A stretch of 64,000 nt of DNA from an uncultured Flavobacteriaceae bacterium (lineage in GTDB: Bacteria > Bacteroidota > Bacteroidia > Flavobacteriales > Flavobacteriaceae): the NCBI GenBank assembly GCA_947503105.1, contig CANNCM010000002.1, positions 329,546 through 393,545 of the forward strand, given 5' to 3'. The first letter of the stretch is position 1. Every line of letters starts with the position of its first letter. Both the position numbers and the translations under genes were made by a program. The notes beneath the pieces are model-generated. The model was not told the DNA's origin. It saw only the letters and a list, made by a program, of their open reading frames with translations, and did not search any database. Of this stretch, positions 27,141 through 36,212 are shown one piece after another.

Positions 27141-28552
27141 AACAAAATACTAAATATAAACAGATGAAAACAATTTACTCCTATATACTACTCGCCGCAT
27201 TGTTAAGTTTCTCTTGCGATCGTGATAAGTTGCTCGATCTAAAACCTTTTGATGATATTATCCCAAGCACAGTGGAGGACTTTCGCCGTTTGTTGGATTA
27301 CCATTATTATTATGAACCAGAAATGCTTTCAGATGTAGGGGTTGCACATCTATATAGCATTGATTTATTTATGACTGATGAATATCAAGTATTAGGTGGA
27401 ACCTTTGAAAATCAGTTTAGTACTCACATACGATTTAGAGACGCTGCGACATGGGAAAAAGATTTTGGTGCTCTAAATACAGAGGATTTTGACTGGGCGG
27501 TTTTATACAAAACTATTCTAACGGCTAACATAGTGATAGAAGGTATGAATGACCCAAAAATAACAGGAGATGAAACATTGAAAAACATCTTAAAATCAGA
27601 AGCCAAAGTACACAGAGCACTGGCCTATTTTAGTCTTGTTAATTTATATAGCAAACAATACAATGCTACCAGTGCCGATACGGATTTGGGCGTCCCCATC
27701 AAACTGACGTCAAAACCTGAAATTCAAATCCCGCGTGCTTCTGTAAAGAAAGTCTATGATTTGATTCTCAATGATTTAAAGGATGTTATAGAGATTAACG
27801 CATTGCCCATGGGGAAACAAAAAATTGGCACACGGCCGTCTATGGCCGCGGCCTATGCGGTTTTGGCTAAAACCCATCTGGCCATGGGAGCGTACCAAAA
27901 GGCATTGACGGCAGCCAACAAAAGTCTTCAAAACTACAATACTCTTTTGGATATGAATTCAATTATTTTTTACCCAGAAAGTATAAACAATCCAGAAGGG
28001 ATTGTGATTAAAAAAGCTGCTCTAGAAGGTCCACGAGGGATGTATGCTGCAGATGATTTAATAGCGCTGTATGACCCCTCAGATTTGCGTTTAGAATACT
28101 ATATGGCACTTCCAGAAGACCCAAATAATCCATATATGCTTCAAAGAACGAATATAATTGAAGATAGTTGGCCACTGAGTCCTACAACTCCCGAATTGTA
28201 TTTGATTCGAGCAGAATGCAATGCTCGTGTTGGAGATTTGAATGCCGTTGATAATGATTTAAACGCTATTGGACAAAATCGCATACCGGGCTATACCCCA
28301 CTCCCCAACTATACCGACAGAGCAACCGCCTTGGAAGCTGTCAAAATAGAACGTCGCAAGGAACTCGTGGGAAAAGGCGTCCGTTTGTTTGATTTAAAAC
28401 GCTACAATGCCTTTGACAATGCCAATATTTCACTGACAAGAATTATTGACGGTACAACACATACACTAAAAGCCAACAGTAACCGTTGGATAGTTCCAAT
28501 TGCTAGATCTGTATTAGCACAAGATCCATCACTAGAACAAAGTCCAAGATAA
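27137..28552 (+). CDS. RagB/SusD family nutrient uptake outer membrane protein (lipoprotein)
   Basis: Lipobox SFSCDR; LIRAECNARVGDLNAVDNDLNAI...RRKELVGKGVRLFDLKR. Confidence 0.93.
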   Translation: MKQNTKYKQMKTIYSYILLAALLSFSCDRDKLLDLKPFDDIIPSTVEDFRRLLDYHYYYEPEMLSDVGVAHLYSIDLFMTDEYQVLGGTFENQFSTHIRFRDAATWEKDFGALNTEDFDWAVLYKTILTANIVIEGMNDPKITGDETLKNILKSEAKVHRALAYFSLVNLYSKQYNATSADTDLGVPIKLTSKPEIQIPRASVKKVYDLILNDLKDVIEINALPMGKQKIGTRPSMAAAYAVLAKTHLAMGAYQKALTAANKSLQNYNTLLDMNSIIFYPESINNPEGIVIKKAALEGPRGMYAADDLIALYDPSDLRLEYYMALPEDPNNPYMLQRTNIIEDSWPLSPTTPELYLIRAECNARVGDLNAVDNDLNAIGQNRIPGYTPLPNYTDRATALEAVKIERRKELVGKGVRLFDLKRYNAFDNANISLTRIIDGTTHTLKANSNRWIVPIARSVLAQDPSLEQSPR

Positions 28553-28593
28553 TATCCAAATTAAATTATCATACAAACACTAAAAAAAAACAG

Positions 28594-29964
28594 ATGAAAA
28601 AAATAATTTCACTATGTGTTGTACTGCTATTAGCAAGCTGCACAAAAGACAAGGCCGTGGTAAGCTTAGAAGGAAAAATAACCAATCCTTTGGACAGTGG
28701 AGAAACAACTAAACTCATTATTGGCAGTGATTTAGAATTTGAGAATCCTGCAGCATTTGAAAAAACAATAGAAGTACAAGCAAACGGAACATTTTCTGAT
28801 ACCCTGAAAATACCATGTGGTGGCATATATACTTTTATGTATTCTGAAAATGCAATAGGTAGTGTTTATATGGAGCCCAATAATAACTTAGAACTCTATT
28901 TTGATAACAAAAACTTTGAGCCTTCATTAGAATTTAAAGGAGAGCACGCAGAAGCATCAAATTATTTAAAAAAAACCGATAAAGAGAACCAAAAATTAAT
29001 GTTCACTACATATGAATTTGACCCCACCAAAAAAGATATTAATGACTTTATAGACAGTTTAAGCGTAGTCAAAAATAAAAACCTAAAAACACTAAAAAAT
29101 GTATCTTCAGAGTTTATAGATCTAATGAAAAACAAGACTGAAATTTCTTTACTATCTACTGGTTATGGCTTATACGGTATTCTTAATCAAATGGACCCCA
29201 AAAAGGCCGAAAAGTACAAAAAATACAAAGACCGTGTGGATAGTTTCAATTATGATGATGAAGCACTATACAGACAAAGTGGTGATCTTAAAAAACTTAT
29301 GATATTTTACTATTCGTATTTATTTGAGCAAAGTGAAAGAGAACAATTTGTTAAAAAAGTTGCACATTTTAAATCCAACTATATAAAAAATGATTTTGCA
29401 CGTCTTTTGATTAGTATGATCTCTCACGAAATGCCACAAGAACATGAGTTTTTGGCTGCCTCTGTACATCAACTGACCAAAGACAAAACGGTCATTAGCG
29501 GTCTAGAAAGCAAGCTCGATGATATCGCTAATGTTGTAAAAGGAAAGCCATCCCCACAATTCACAAATTACATCAATCATGCTGGGGGCACCAATGCTTT
29601 AAAAGACTATAAAGGAAAGTACGTGTATATTGATGTCTGGGCAACTTGGTGTGGACCTTGTGTTGCAGAAATTCCTTATTTAAAAAAATTAGAGAAAAAG
29701 TTTGAAGGAAAAAATATTCATTTTTTAAGTATTTCTGTAGATAAAGACAAAGAGGCGTGGCGAAAAATGGTAACTGATAAAAACTTAGGAGGCGTTCAAC
29801 TCCTTGTGGATAAACCAAATTCGGAATTTATTACTAAATATCAAGTTACTGGCATTCCAAGATTCATTTTGATAGACCCCGAAGGTATCATTGTAGAACC
29901 AAATATGTTGCGTCCTTCTCAAGAAAAAGAGATTGTAGCCTATTTTAAAGACTTAGGGATTTAG
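28594..29964 (+). CDS. TlpA-like thioredoxin-domain lipoprotein
   Basis: Lipobox LLASCTKD; VYIDVWATWCGPCVAEIPYLKKLEKKF thioredoxin motif. Confidence 0.92.
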   Translation: MKKIISLCVVLLLASCTKDKAVVSLEGKITNPLDSGETTKLIIGSDLEFENPAAFEKTIEVQANGTFSDTLKIPCGGIYTFMYSENAIGSVYMEPNNNLELYFDNKNFEPSLEFKGEHAEASNYLKKTDKENQKLMFTTYEFDPTKKDINDFIDSLSVVKNKNLKTLKNVSSEFIDLMKNKTEISLLSTGYGLYGILNQMDPKKAEKYKKYKDRVDSFNYDDEALYRQSGDLKKLMIFYYSYLFEQSEREQFVKKVAHFKSNYIKNDFARLLISMISHEMPQEHEFLAASVHQLTKDKTVISGLESKLDDIANVVKGKPSPQFTNYINHAGGTNALKDYKGKYVYIDVWATWCGPCVAEIPYLKKLEKKFEGKNIHFLSISVDKDKEAWRKMVTDKNLGGVQLLVDKPNSEFITKYQVTGIPRFILIDPEGIIVEPNMLRPSQEKEIVAYFKDLGI

Positions 29965-30088
29965 AATAAAAACATATTTATAAGGTTCTATTTGTTTTTA
30001 AACTACTTTTAAAACGCAACATCAAAAGCGCAATTAAAAAATAAAAACATAGGCCACCTAGGTTTTGTTTTATGTGTAACTTTACAGC

Positions 30089-30562
30089 ATGAAAATAAAA
30101 CTTTTGGCGGTTGGAAAAACAGACAATGCCGCCCTCATAGCGTTAATTCAGAACTACGAGGCGCGGCTTCGTCATTATGTGTCTTTTTCAATAGATGTTA
30201 TCCCTGATTTAAAAAATACCAAAAACCTTTCAGAACTTGTTCAAAAAGAAAAAGAAGGAGCACTAATTTTAAGCAAAATCTCAAACACAGACCGTCTTTT
30301 CTTACTTGATGATAAAGGAACAACAATGGATTCTGTAGCGTTTTCACAGTTCTTACAAAAGCAAATGAATTCTGGCCTCAAACAATTGGTTTTTGTCGTT
30401 GGTGGACCCTATGGTTTTTCTGATGAAGTGTATAAAAAAGCACAAGGTAAAATTTCACTTTCAAAAATGACCTTTTCCCATCAAATGGTACGCTTAGTTG
30501 CCATCGAACAAATTTATAGAGCATTCACCATTTTACGAAATGAACCTTATCACCATCAATAA
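30089..30562 (+). CDS. rlmH: 23S rRNA (pseudouridine1915-N3)-methyltransferase
   Basis: LFLLDDKGTTMDSVAFSQFL, FVVGGPYGFSDEV, SLSKMTFSHQMVRLVAIEQIYRAFTI...PYHHQ. Confidence 0.96.
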   Translation: MKIKLLAVGKTDNAALIALIQNYEARLRHYVSFSIDVIPDLKNTKNLSELVQKEKEGALILSKISNTDRLFLLDDKGTTMDSVAFSQFLQKQMNSGLKQLVFVVGGPYGFSDEVYKKAQGKISLSKMTFSHQMVRLVAIEQIYRAFTILRNEPYHHQ

Positions 30563-30565
30563 ATT

Positions 30566-31147
30566 ATGATTGAAATTGTTTTTGCAACTAACAACCCCAA
30601 TAAACTTATAGAGGTACAAGCACAACTCCCACAAGGTATTAGGCTCATTAGTCTTGGTGAAATTGGGTGTACAGAAGATATTCCTGAAACCCAAAACACA
30701 ATTGAAGGTAACGCTATTCAAAAAGCCAATTACATCAAGTCTAATTACAATTTAGATTGTTTTGCAGATGATACAGGCTTGGAAGTTCTTTCGTTAAATG
30801 GCGCTCCAGGAGTTTATTCTGCTCGATACGCTGGGCCACAAAAAAATGCAGAAGCTAATATTGAAAAATTACTTTCTGAACTCAAAAATAAACCAAACCG
30901 AAAAGCACAGTTCAAAACTGTAATTGCCTTACATTTCAAAGGAAAATTAATCACCTTTGAAGGGATTTGTAAAGGAGAAATTACACACGAAAAAACAGGT
31001 TTTGGCGGTTTCGGATATGATCCAATATTTAGGCCCATTGGCAAAACCCAAACCTTTGCCGAAATGCCTTTGAAAGAAAAAACAATTATTGGTCACAGAG
31101 GGCTTGCCATTGTACAATTGATCGCCTTTTTCAATAAAAACAAGTAA
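30566..31147 (+). CDS. rdgB: non-canonical purine NTP pyrophosphatase (RdgB/HAM1)
   Basis: FATNNPNKLIEVQ, FADDTGLEVLSLNGAPGVYSARYAG, GFGGFGYDPIF. Confidence 0.95.
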   Translation: MIEIVFATNNPNKLIEVQAQLPQGIRLISLGEIGCTEDIPETQNTIEGNAIQKANYIKSNYNLDCFADDTGLEVLSLNGAPGVYSARYAGPQKNAEANIEKLLSELKNKPNRKAQFKTVIALHFKGKLITFEGICKGEITHEKTGFGGFGYDPIFRPIGKTQTFAEMPLKEKTIIGHRGLAIVQLIAFFNKNK

Positions 31148-31162
31148 CTTAATTATTTAATG

Positions 31163-31170
31163 TATCTTTG
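31163..31170 (+). promoter_or_regulatory. -7 promoter element (TATCTTTG) of DEAD-box helicase transcript
   Basis: TAnnTTTG match just after rdgB stop; no clear -33 TTG at the expected spacing. Confidence 0.5.
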
Positions 31171-31178
31171 CCGCAATT

Positions 31179-31257
31179 CCTCAGGGTGAGGATGTGTTAC
31201 AAGAAGTATGATAAAAATGTTCGATACGCTTCTAAGGTAACACCTTAATAGCACATC
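31179..31257 (+). promoter_or_regulatory. Candidate structured 5' leader of DEAD-box RNA helicase mRNA
   Basis: Hairpin CCTCA-ggg-TGAGG; GATGTG/CACATC closing stem; AGAAGTAT/ATAC(gc)TTCT; AAGGT-aac-ACCTT. Confidence 0.45.
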
Positions 31258-31271
31258 GAATATACATACGA

Positions 31272-33068
31272 ATGAATACATTCCAACAACTTGGACTTGA
31301 AGAACACTTGCTTCAAGCCATAACCGATCTTGGTTTTGAAACCCCAAGTGAAGTTCAACAAAAAGCAATTCCAACCCTTTTATCAGAAGAAAATGACCTT
31401 GTCGCTTTGGCACAAACAGGGACAGGAAAAACAGCAGCATTTGGATTTCCAATGCTTCAAAAAATTGATATCAATAGTCGTACCACTCAAGGATTGATTC
31501 TCTCTCCAACGCGGGAATTATGTTTGCAAATTACAAACGAGTTAAAACTTTATGGAAAGTACTGTAAAGGTCTAAACGTAACAGCAATTTATGGCGGTGC
31601 AAGCATCACAGAACAGGCCAAAAATGTAAAACGAGGGGCGCAAATTATTGTGGCAACTCCTGGTCGTATGAAAGATATGATTAGCAGACGCTTAGTTGAT
31701 ATCTCTAAAATAGATTATGCGGTATTGGATGAAGCTGATGAGATGCTCAATATGGGGTTTTTTGAAGATATTAAATCTATTCTTTCTCATACCCCACAAG
31801 AAAAATCGACATGGTTGTTCTCTGCCACGATGCCAAAAGAGGTTTCTATAATTGCCAAAAAATTCATGGCCAACCCGACAGAAATTACCGTTGGACACAA
31901 AAATACAGGAAGCAAAAATGTATCTCACGAATATTATTTGGTAGGTTCAAGAGACCGTTATGCAGCCCTCAAACGATTGGCCGATGCTAATCCACAGATA
32001 TTCTCTGTTATATTTTGTAGAACAAAACGCGACACTCAAAAAGTTGCAGAAAAACTGATTGAAGACGGCTACAATGCAGGAGCATTACACGGAGATTTAA
32101 GTCAGAATCAGCGCGATTTGGTCATGAAATCTTTCAGAAACAAACAAATCCAAATGCTTGTGGCAACAGATGTTGCAGCCCGTGGAATTGATGTTGATGA
32201 CATCACACATGTAATCAATTATCAACTCCCAGATGAGATAGAAACATACACCCACCGTAGTGGTCGTACAGGACGTGCTGGAAAATCTGGGGTGTCGATG
32301 GTCATTATCACAAAAAGCGAGCAACGCAAAATCAAAACCATTGAAAAAATTATTCAAAAAGCGTTTATCAAAAAAGAAGTTCCTGAAGGAATGGAAATTT
32401 GTGAAGTTCAATTGAAAGCATTAGCACATAAAATTCACGATACAGAAATCAATCATGAAATTGATCCTTATCTTGAAGAAATCAATCTGTTACTTGAAGA
32501 TACAAGCAAAGAAGAACTTATCAAAAAGTTTTTTTCTGTAGAATTTACTCGATTTTTTAATTATTATAAAGGCGCGAAAAACCTCAATTCACCCAAAGGA
32601 AACAACTCTGAATCCGAAATTAGAAGCGATGATCAATCGGCTCGCTTTTTTATAAATATTGGAAAAAAAGATGGTTACGATTGGATGAGCCTAAAAGATT
32701 TCTTGCGCGACAACTTAGGGCTAGGACAGGATGATGTTTTTAAAGTTGATGTAAAAGACAGTTTTTCGTTTTTCAATACAGAAACTGTTCATATGCCAAA
32801 AGTGTTGGAGTTTTTTACAGATTTCAAACAAAATGGACGTTATATCAATGTTGAAATAACAGAGAAAAAAGAACGTAGAGGACAGCGTAAGTTTGGAAAA
32901 CAAAAAGGAGGACGTTCGCGGCGAAAAGATGGTTTTCGATCAAGTGGAGACCGAGGTCGAAGAAAAGATCGAAATAATGAAAATAGTGGTCGGTCACCTC
33001 GTAGATCTTCTGATTTCAAACCACAAGGAAGCGGGTCGTCTCGCCCAAGAAGAAATCGAAGGAAATAA
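31272..33068 (+). CDS. DEAD/DEAH box RNA helicase (CsdA/DeaD-like)
   Basis: AQTGTGKTAAFGFP, PTRELCLQI, VLDEADEML, SATMP, HRSGRTGRAGKSG; DbpA-like RNA-binding C-terminal domain and basic RGR tail. Confidence 0.95.
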   Translation: MNTFQQLGLEEHLLQAITDLGFETPSEVQQKAIPTLLSEENDLVALAQTGTGKTAAFGFPMLQKIDINSRTTQGLILSPTRELCLQITNELKLYGKYCKGLNVTAIYGGASITEQAKNVKRGAQIIVATPGRMKDMISRRLVDISKIDYAVLDEADEMLNMGFFEDIKSILSHTPQEKSTWLFSATMPKEVSIIAKKFMANPTEITVGHKNTGSKNVSHEYYLVGSRDRYAALKRLADANPQIFSVIFCRTKRDTQKVAEKLIEDGYNAGALHGDLSQNQRDLVMKSFRNKQIQMLVATDVAARGIDVDDITHVINYQLPDEIETYTHRSGRTGRAGKSGVSMVIITKSEQRKIKTIEKIIQKAFIKKEVPEGMEICEVQLKALAHKIHDTEINHEIDPYLEEINLLLEDTSKEELIKKFFSVEFTRFFNYYKGAKNLNSPKGNNSESEIRSDDQSARFFINIGKKDGYDWMSLKDFLRDNLGLGQDDVFKVDVKDSFSFFNTETVHMPKVLEFFTDFKQNGRYINVEITEKKERRGQRKFGKQKGGRSRRKDGFRSSGDRGRRKDRNNENSGRSPRRSSDFKPQGSGSSRPRRNRRK

Positions 33069-33152
33069 ATCAAGTGTTAATTTTTAAACAAAATTTGGGC
33101 TGATATTTGCTATATAAACATAGTTTAGTATTTTTAGCATAACAAATTTTCT

Positions 33153-33920
33153 ATGAAGCACTGCTTGACTTTCGTTCTATTATTTTTTTTATCCCTATAT
33201 AGTTTTGGTCAAAATAATGCTGTTGTTAAAGGTAAAATAGTAAACGCCGCCAATGACGAGCCCATGGAAAATGTGAATATTGTCAACCTAAATCAGGTTT
33301 TCGGGACTTCTACAAATGTTGATGGAGAGTTTGAAATTAATGCCAAAACAAACGATACTTTACACCTTTCTTTTTTAGGTTTTAAATCCATTAAAGTGAG
33401 AGTAACAAATGATTGGATCAATTTTGGAAACACCACAACAATTGAACTTACAGAGCTTGCCTTGGCGCTAGAAGAGGTGGTTGTCAATAAGTTGAAGCTG
33501 ACAGGGTATTTGGAGATAGACATCAAACAAGTACCAATTCAAAAAAACACCAGATACAGTATTTCTGGGCTAAATACAGGCTACGAATCGAGCCCACGGT
33601 CGCCAAACATGGTTACCAAAGTTTTAGGCGCCATTTTTAATCCCGCTGATTTCCTCTATAATATTTTTGGGAAAAAACCACGCGAGATGAAAAAGCTTCG
33701 TAAAATGAAAAAACAAGAAGAAATCCGAAACATCCTCGCCTCTCGTTTCGATAGAGAAATGCTGACCGCATTACTGCAAGTAGATAAGGTAGATTTAGAT
33801 TTACTCATTAGCGAATGTAATTATTCGGATGATTTTATCCGAAACGCCAATGATCTTCAAGTTCTTGATGCTATAAGCGAGTGCTACGAAGAGTATAAAA
33901 TTCTTAGTAAAGGCCGTTAA
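33153..33920 (+). CDS. carboxypeptidase-like regulatory domain protein (CarbopepD_reg_2)
   Basis: VVKGKIVNAANDEPMENVNIVNLNQVFGTSTNVDGEFEINAKTNDTLHLSFLGFKS. Confidence 0.85.
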   Translation: MKHCLTFVLLFFLSLYSFGQNNAVVKGKIVNAANDEPMENVNIVNLNQVFGTSTNVDGEFEINAKTNDTLHLSFLGFKSIKVRVTNDWINFGNTTTIELTELALALEEVVVNKLKLTGYLEIDIKQVPIQKNTRYSISGLNTGYESSPRSPNMVTKVLGAIFNPADFLYNIFGKKPREMKKLRKMKKQEEIRNILASRFDREMLTALLQVDKVDLDLLISECNYSDDFIRNANDLQVLDAISECYEEYKILSKGR

Positions 33921-34018
33921 TTTTGATTTTTTTTAATAAAAAGTTAAATTAAATTTTGTGTTTTAACTTTTTTTTATACATTTGTTTTGTTAATGTTTGC
34001 CCCCAATCATGAACAACC

Positions 34019-34047
34019 GAAACTTCACACAACTAGTTTCTTTTTTT
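34019..34047 (+). terminator. Weak terminator/attenuator-like hairpin
   Basis: GAAACT-10 nt-AGTTTC followed by TTTTTTT upstream of the GlsB-like gene. Confidence 0.35.
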
Positions 34048-34096
34048 ATTTCTTTGAGGGCAGTATTATTAAAAATTAATACTAATATCAACTATT

Positions 34097-34348
34097 ATGG
34101 AAATTATTAGCACAATAGTAATCGGAGCAATAGCTGGATGGCTTGGAAGCTCTATTTTCAAAGGCAGTAGTCTAGGATTGTTTGGCAATATCATTGTTGG
34201 TATTGTTGGGAGTTTTGTAGGCAATTGGTCTTTAGGAAAACTTGGCGTAAGTCTTGGCTCAGGATGGATAGGTGCTATCTTAACTGGTGCTGTAGGCGCT
34301 TTAATTATATTATTTCTCCTTAATTTGATTTTCAAAAAAAGGCTGTAA
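34097..34348 (+). CDS. GlsB/YeaQ/YmgE family stress-response membrane protein
   Basis: Small Gly-rich TM protein IGAIAGWLGSSIFKG...GNIIVGIVGSFVGNW...GAILTGAVGALIILFLLNLIFKK. Confidence 0.85.
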   Translation: MEIISTIVIGAIAGWLGSSIFKGSSLGLFGNIIVGIVGSFVGNWSLGKLGVSLGSGWIGAILTGAVGALIILFLLNLIFKKRL

Positions 34349-34384
34349 GTTCGAGTCTGAACCCTTCTCGATTTGCTCAGCCCC

Positions 34385-34429
34385 AATGCACACAATCCGT
34401 ACGAAAGTATGGTGCGTGTGCATTTTTTA
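34385..34429 (+). terminator. Long hairpin with GAAA tetraloop and U-tail
   Basis: AATGCACAC/GTGTGCATT plus CCGTAC/GTATGG separated by a 3x3 internal loop, GAAA loop, followed by T run. Confidence 0.75.
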
Positions 34430-34454
34430 TTAAATTTGGATAAATTTAAAATCT

Positions 34455-34853
34455 ATGCATCCATTTTTAAAAAACGGTTTGGCCGTTCTGGCAGGTATTT
34501 GTGTTGGAGGAATTGTGAATTTTGGTATTATTTTAATTAGCAGCTCCATTGTTGCACCCCCAGAAGGTGTTGACGTTTCGAGTGTAGAAAGTATAAAAGC
34601 TAACATTCACCTATACAAACCCATTCATTTTTTGTTTCCCTTTTTAGCGCACGCAATTGGAACTTTGGCAGGTGCACTGTTGACAATCAAGCTTTCTAAA
34701 AATATAAAAAGTGCTTATGTCATTGCACTTATATTCTTGTATGGTGGTATTTCTATGGTAACTCAAGTGCCTGGACCACTGTGGTTTTCAGTACTAGATT
34801 TGGGTCTTGCATATATTCCAATGGCTTGGTTAGCAACAAAAATTTCGGGTTAG
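34455..34853 (+). CDS. hypothetical membrane protein
   Basis: Intact ORF with four predicted hydrophobic segments. Confidence 0.7.
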   Translation: MHPFLKNGLAVLAGICVGGIVNFGIILISSSIVAPPEGVDVSSVESIKANIHLYKPIHFLFPFLAHAIGTLAGALLTIKLSKNIKSAYVIALIFLYGGISMVTQVPGPLWFSVLDLGLAYIPMAWLATKISG

Positions 34854-36127
34854 AGACCTTTATTTTTGGCTTCAATCCATTTCGAAAAGTACTTAGAACT
34901 TTGCATACTGTGATGTTGTAGTAAAATTCCTGTGAAATTTTGTAATCTATTAGCCTCCAAATTAGTTTCTAAAAATTGTATTCTTTTAATAAAAATTAAA
35001 TAAAAATCTTTCGCTAAAAATCTTGATTTTAGCGTTAATAACCCTTTTGCTTGCATTGACGTCCATCTATTTTCATCGGTATATAGCTCAACAGCTTTTT
35101 CTATAAAATGTGTTTCATTACTAGAAATAAAAGCATTTTTTTGTGAGGCATCAAAAATACCTTCTGCAGCAATTTCAGATAAAACACATGGCGTACCGTT
35201 ACGCATGGCATCAATAACTTTCCCTTTTAGTCCAGCTCCAAATTGAAGCGGAGCTAGTAAAATCTTAGATGAAGATAATACCTTATCAACATCATCAACA
35301 AAACCATGAACAAAAAAACGTTCTTTTCTATTTTGAAGGTTAAGGTGATGAGATTTTGGATAAGACCCAAAAATATGCAAGGATGTATTAGGAATTTTTT
35401 TTCGAAGTTTTGGCCAAATTTGTGTTTTTAAAAGAGCCACCGCATCGGCGTTTGGAGGGTGAATAAAACTCCCCACAAAAACAAAATCTTTTCGTTCTTC
35501 AAAACTTGGCAACTGATTTTGATTTGGAATTTGTGTAGAATCCAAAAGAAACGGCAAATACAACAACAACGAAGCATCGATATTCAATTCTTTTGTTAAA
35601 ATATTGACCTCTTCTTCAGAGATAATCAATGACAAATCGGACCTATAGATACTGGCCAATTCTCTTTTTGCGGTGTCATTTTTTAAAAATATTGTCGAGA
35701 AATTAGTTGTCTTTATATTGGCCGTCTTTCGCGCTTTACGCAAAAAATGAAGGTCTTCTGTATCCAAAATTCGAATAGCATTTGGACAAGATTCGGCCAC
35801 ACGCCAACCAAATTGTTCTTCGGTCATAAATCGATCAAAAACAACGCAATGTGGATTTAAATCTGTTATATATTCGTCAAAACTGGTGTTGTTTAGTTGA
35901 AGATGTACTTGTTTTACTCCAATAGAGTTCAAGTCAAATGAATGTTCGGAAGGTTTTGAAACAGACCCAAAAACAACATCATAACCATAAAACTGAAAAA
36001 ACGCAACCAATTGTAAAATTCTTGAGCCAGCAGCAGAAGATTTTGGTTCAGGAAAAACAGAACCTATAAAAAATACAATAGATGATTTTGACTCCAATAG
36101 TTTGGTTGAGATTAAATTATAACTCAA
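34850..36127 (-). CDS. glycosyltransferase family 4-like protein
   Basis: FVGSFIHPPNADAVALLKTQIWP...HIFGSYP...LLAPLQFGAGLKGKVIDAMRNGTPCVLSEIAAEG. Confidence 0.88.
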   Translation of the reverse strand: MSYNLISTKLLESKSSIVFFIGSVFPEPKSSAAGSRILQLVAFFQFYGYDVVFGSVSKPSEHSFDLNSIGVKQVHLQLNNTSFDEYITDLNPHCVVFDRFMTEEQFGWRVAESCPNAIRILDTEDLHFLRKARKTANIKTTNFSTIFLKNDTAKRELASIYRSDLSLIISEEEVNILTKELNIDASLLLYLPFLLDSTQIPNQNQLPSFEERKDFVFVGSFIHPPNADAVALLKTQIWPKLRKKIPNTSLHIFGSYPKSHHLNLQNRKERFFVHGFVDDVDKVLSSSKILLAPLQFGAGLKGKVIDAMRNGTPCVLSEIAAEGIFDASQKNAFISSNETHFIEKAVELYTDENRWTSMQAKGLLTLKSRFLAKDFYLIFIKRIQFLETNLEANRLQNFTGILLQHHSMQSSKYFSKWIEAKNKGL

Positions 36128-36161
36128 AAATAGGAATTAATCTCATCATCTGTTCAACAAA

Positions 36162-36193
36162 TTGAAATCTTAGAACGAAAAGTGATATCTTTG
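36162..36193 (+). promoter_or_regulatory. purB promoter (TTG - 21 nt - TATCTTTG)
   Basis: -33/-7 Bacteroidota elements directly upstream of purB. Confidence 0.65.
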
Positions 36194-36212
36194 CATTTTT
36201 AAAACGCATTTT

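Noticed and set aside
32097-32411. 104 aa minus-strand ORF within the DEAD-box helicase gene
   Set aside because: Antisense to conserved helicase motifs; no independent support.
34341-34382. Intact tRNA gene after GlsB-like CDS
   Set aside because: Only a T-arm-like stretch is present; no D-arm, anticodon arm or acceptor pairing can be formed, so it is not called as a tRNA.
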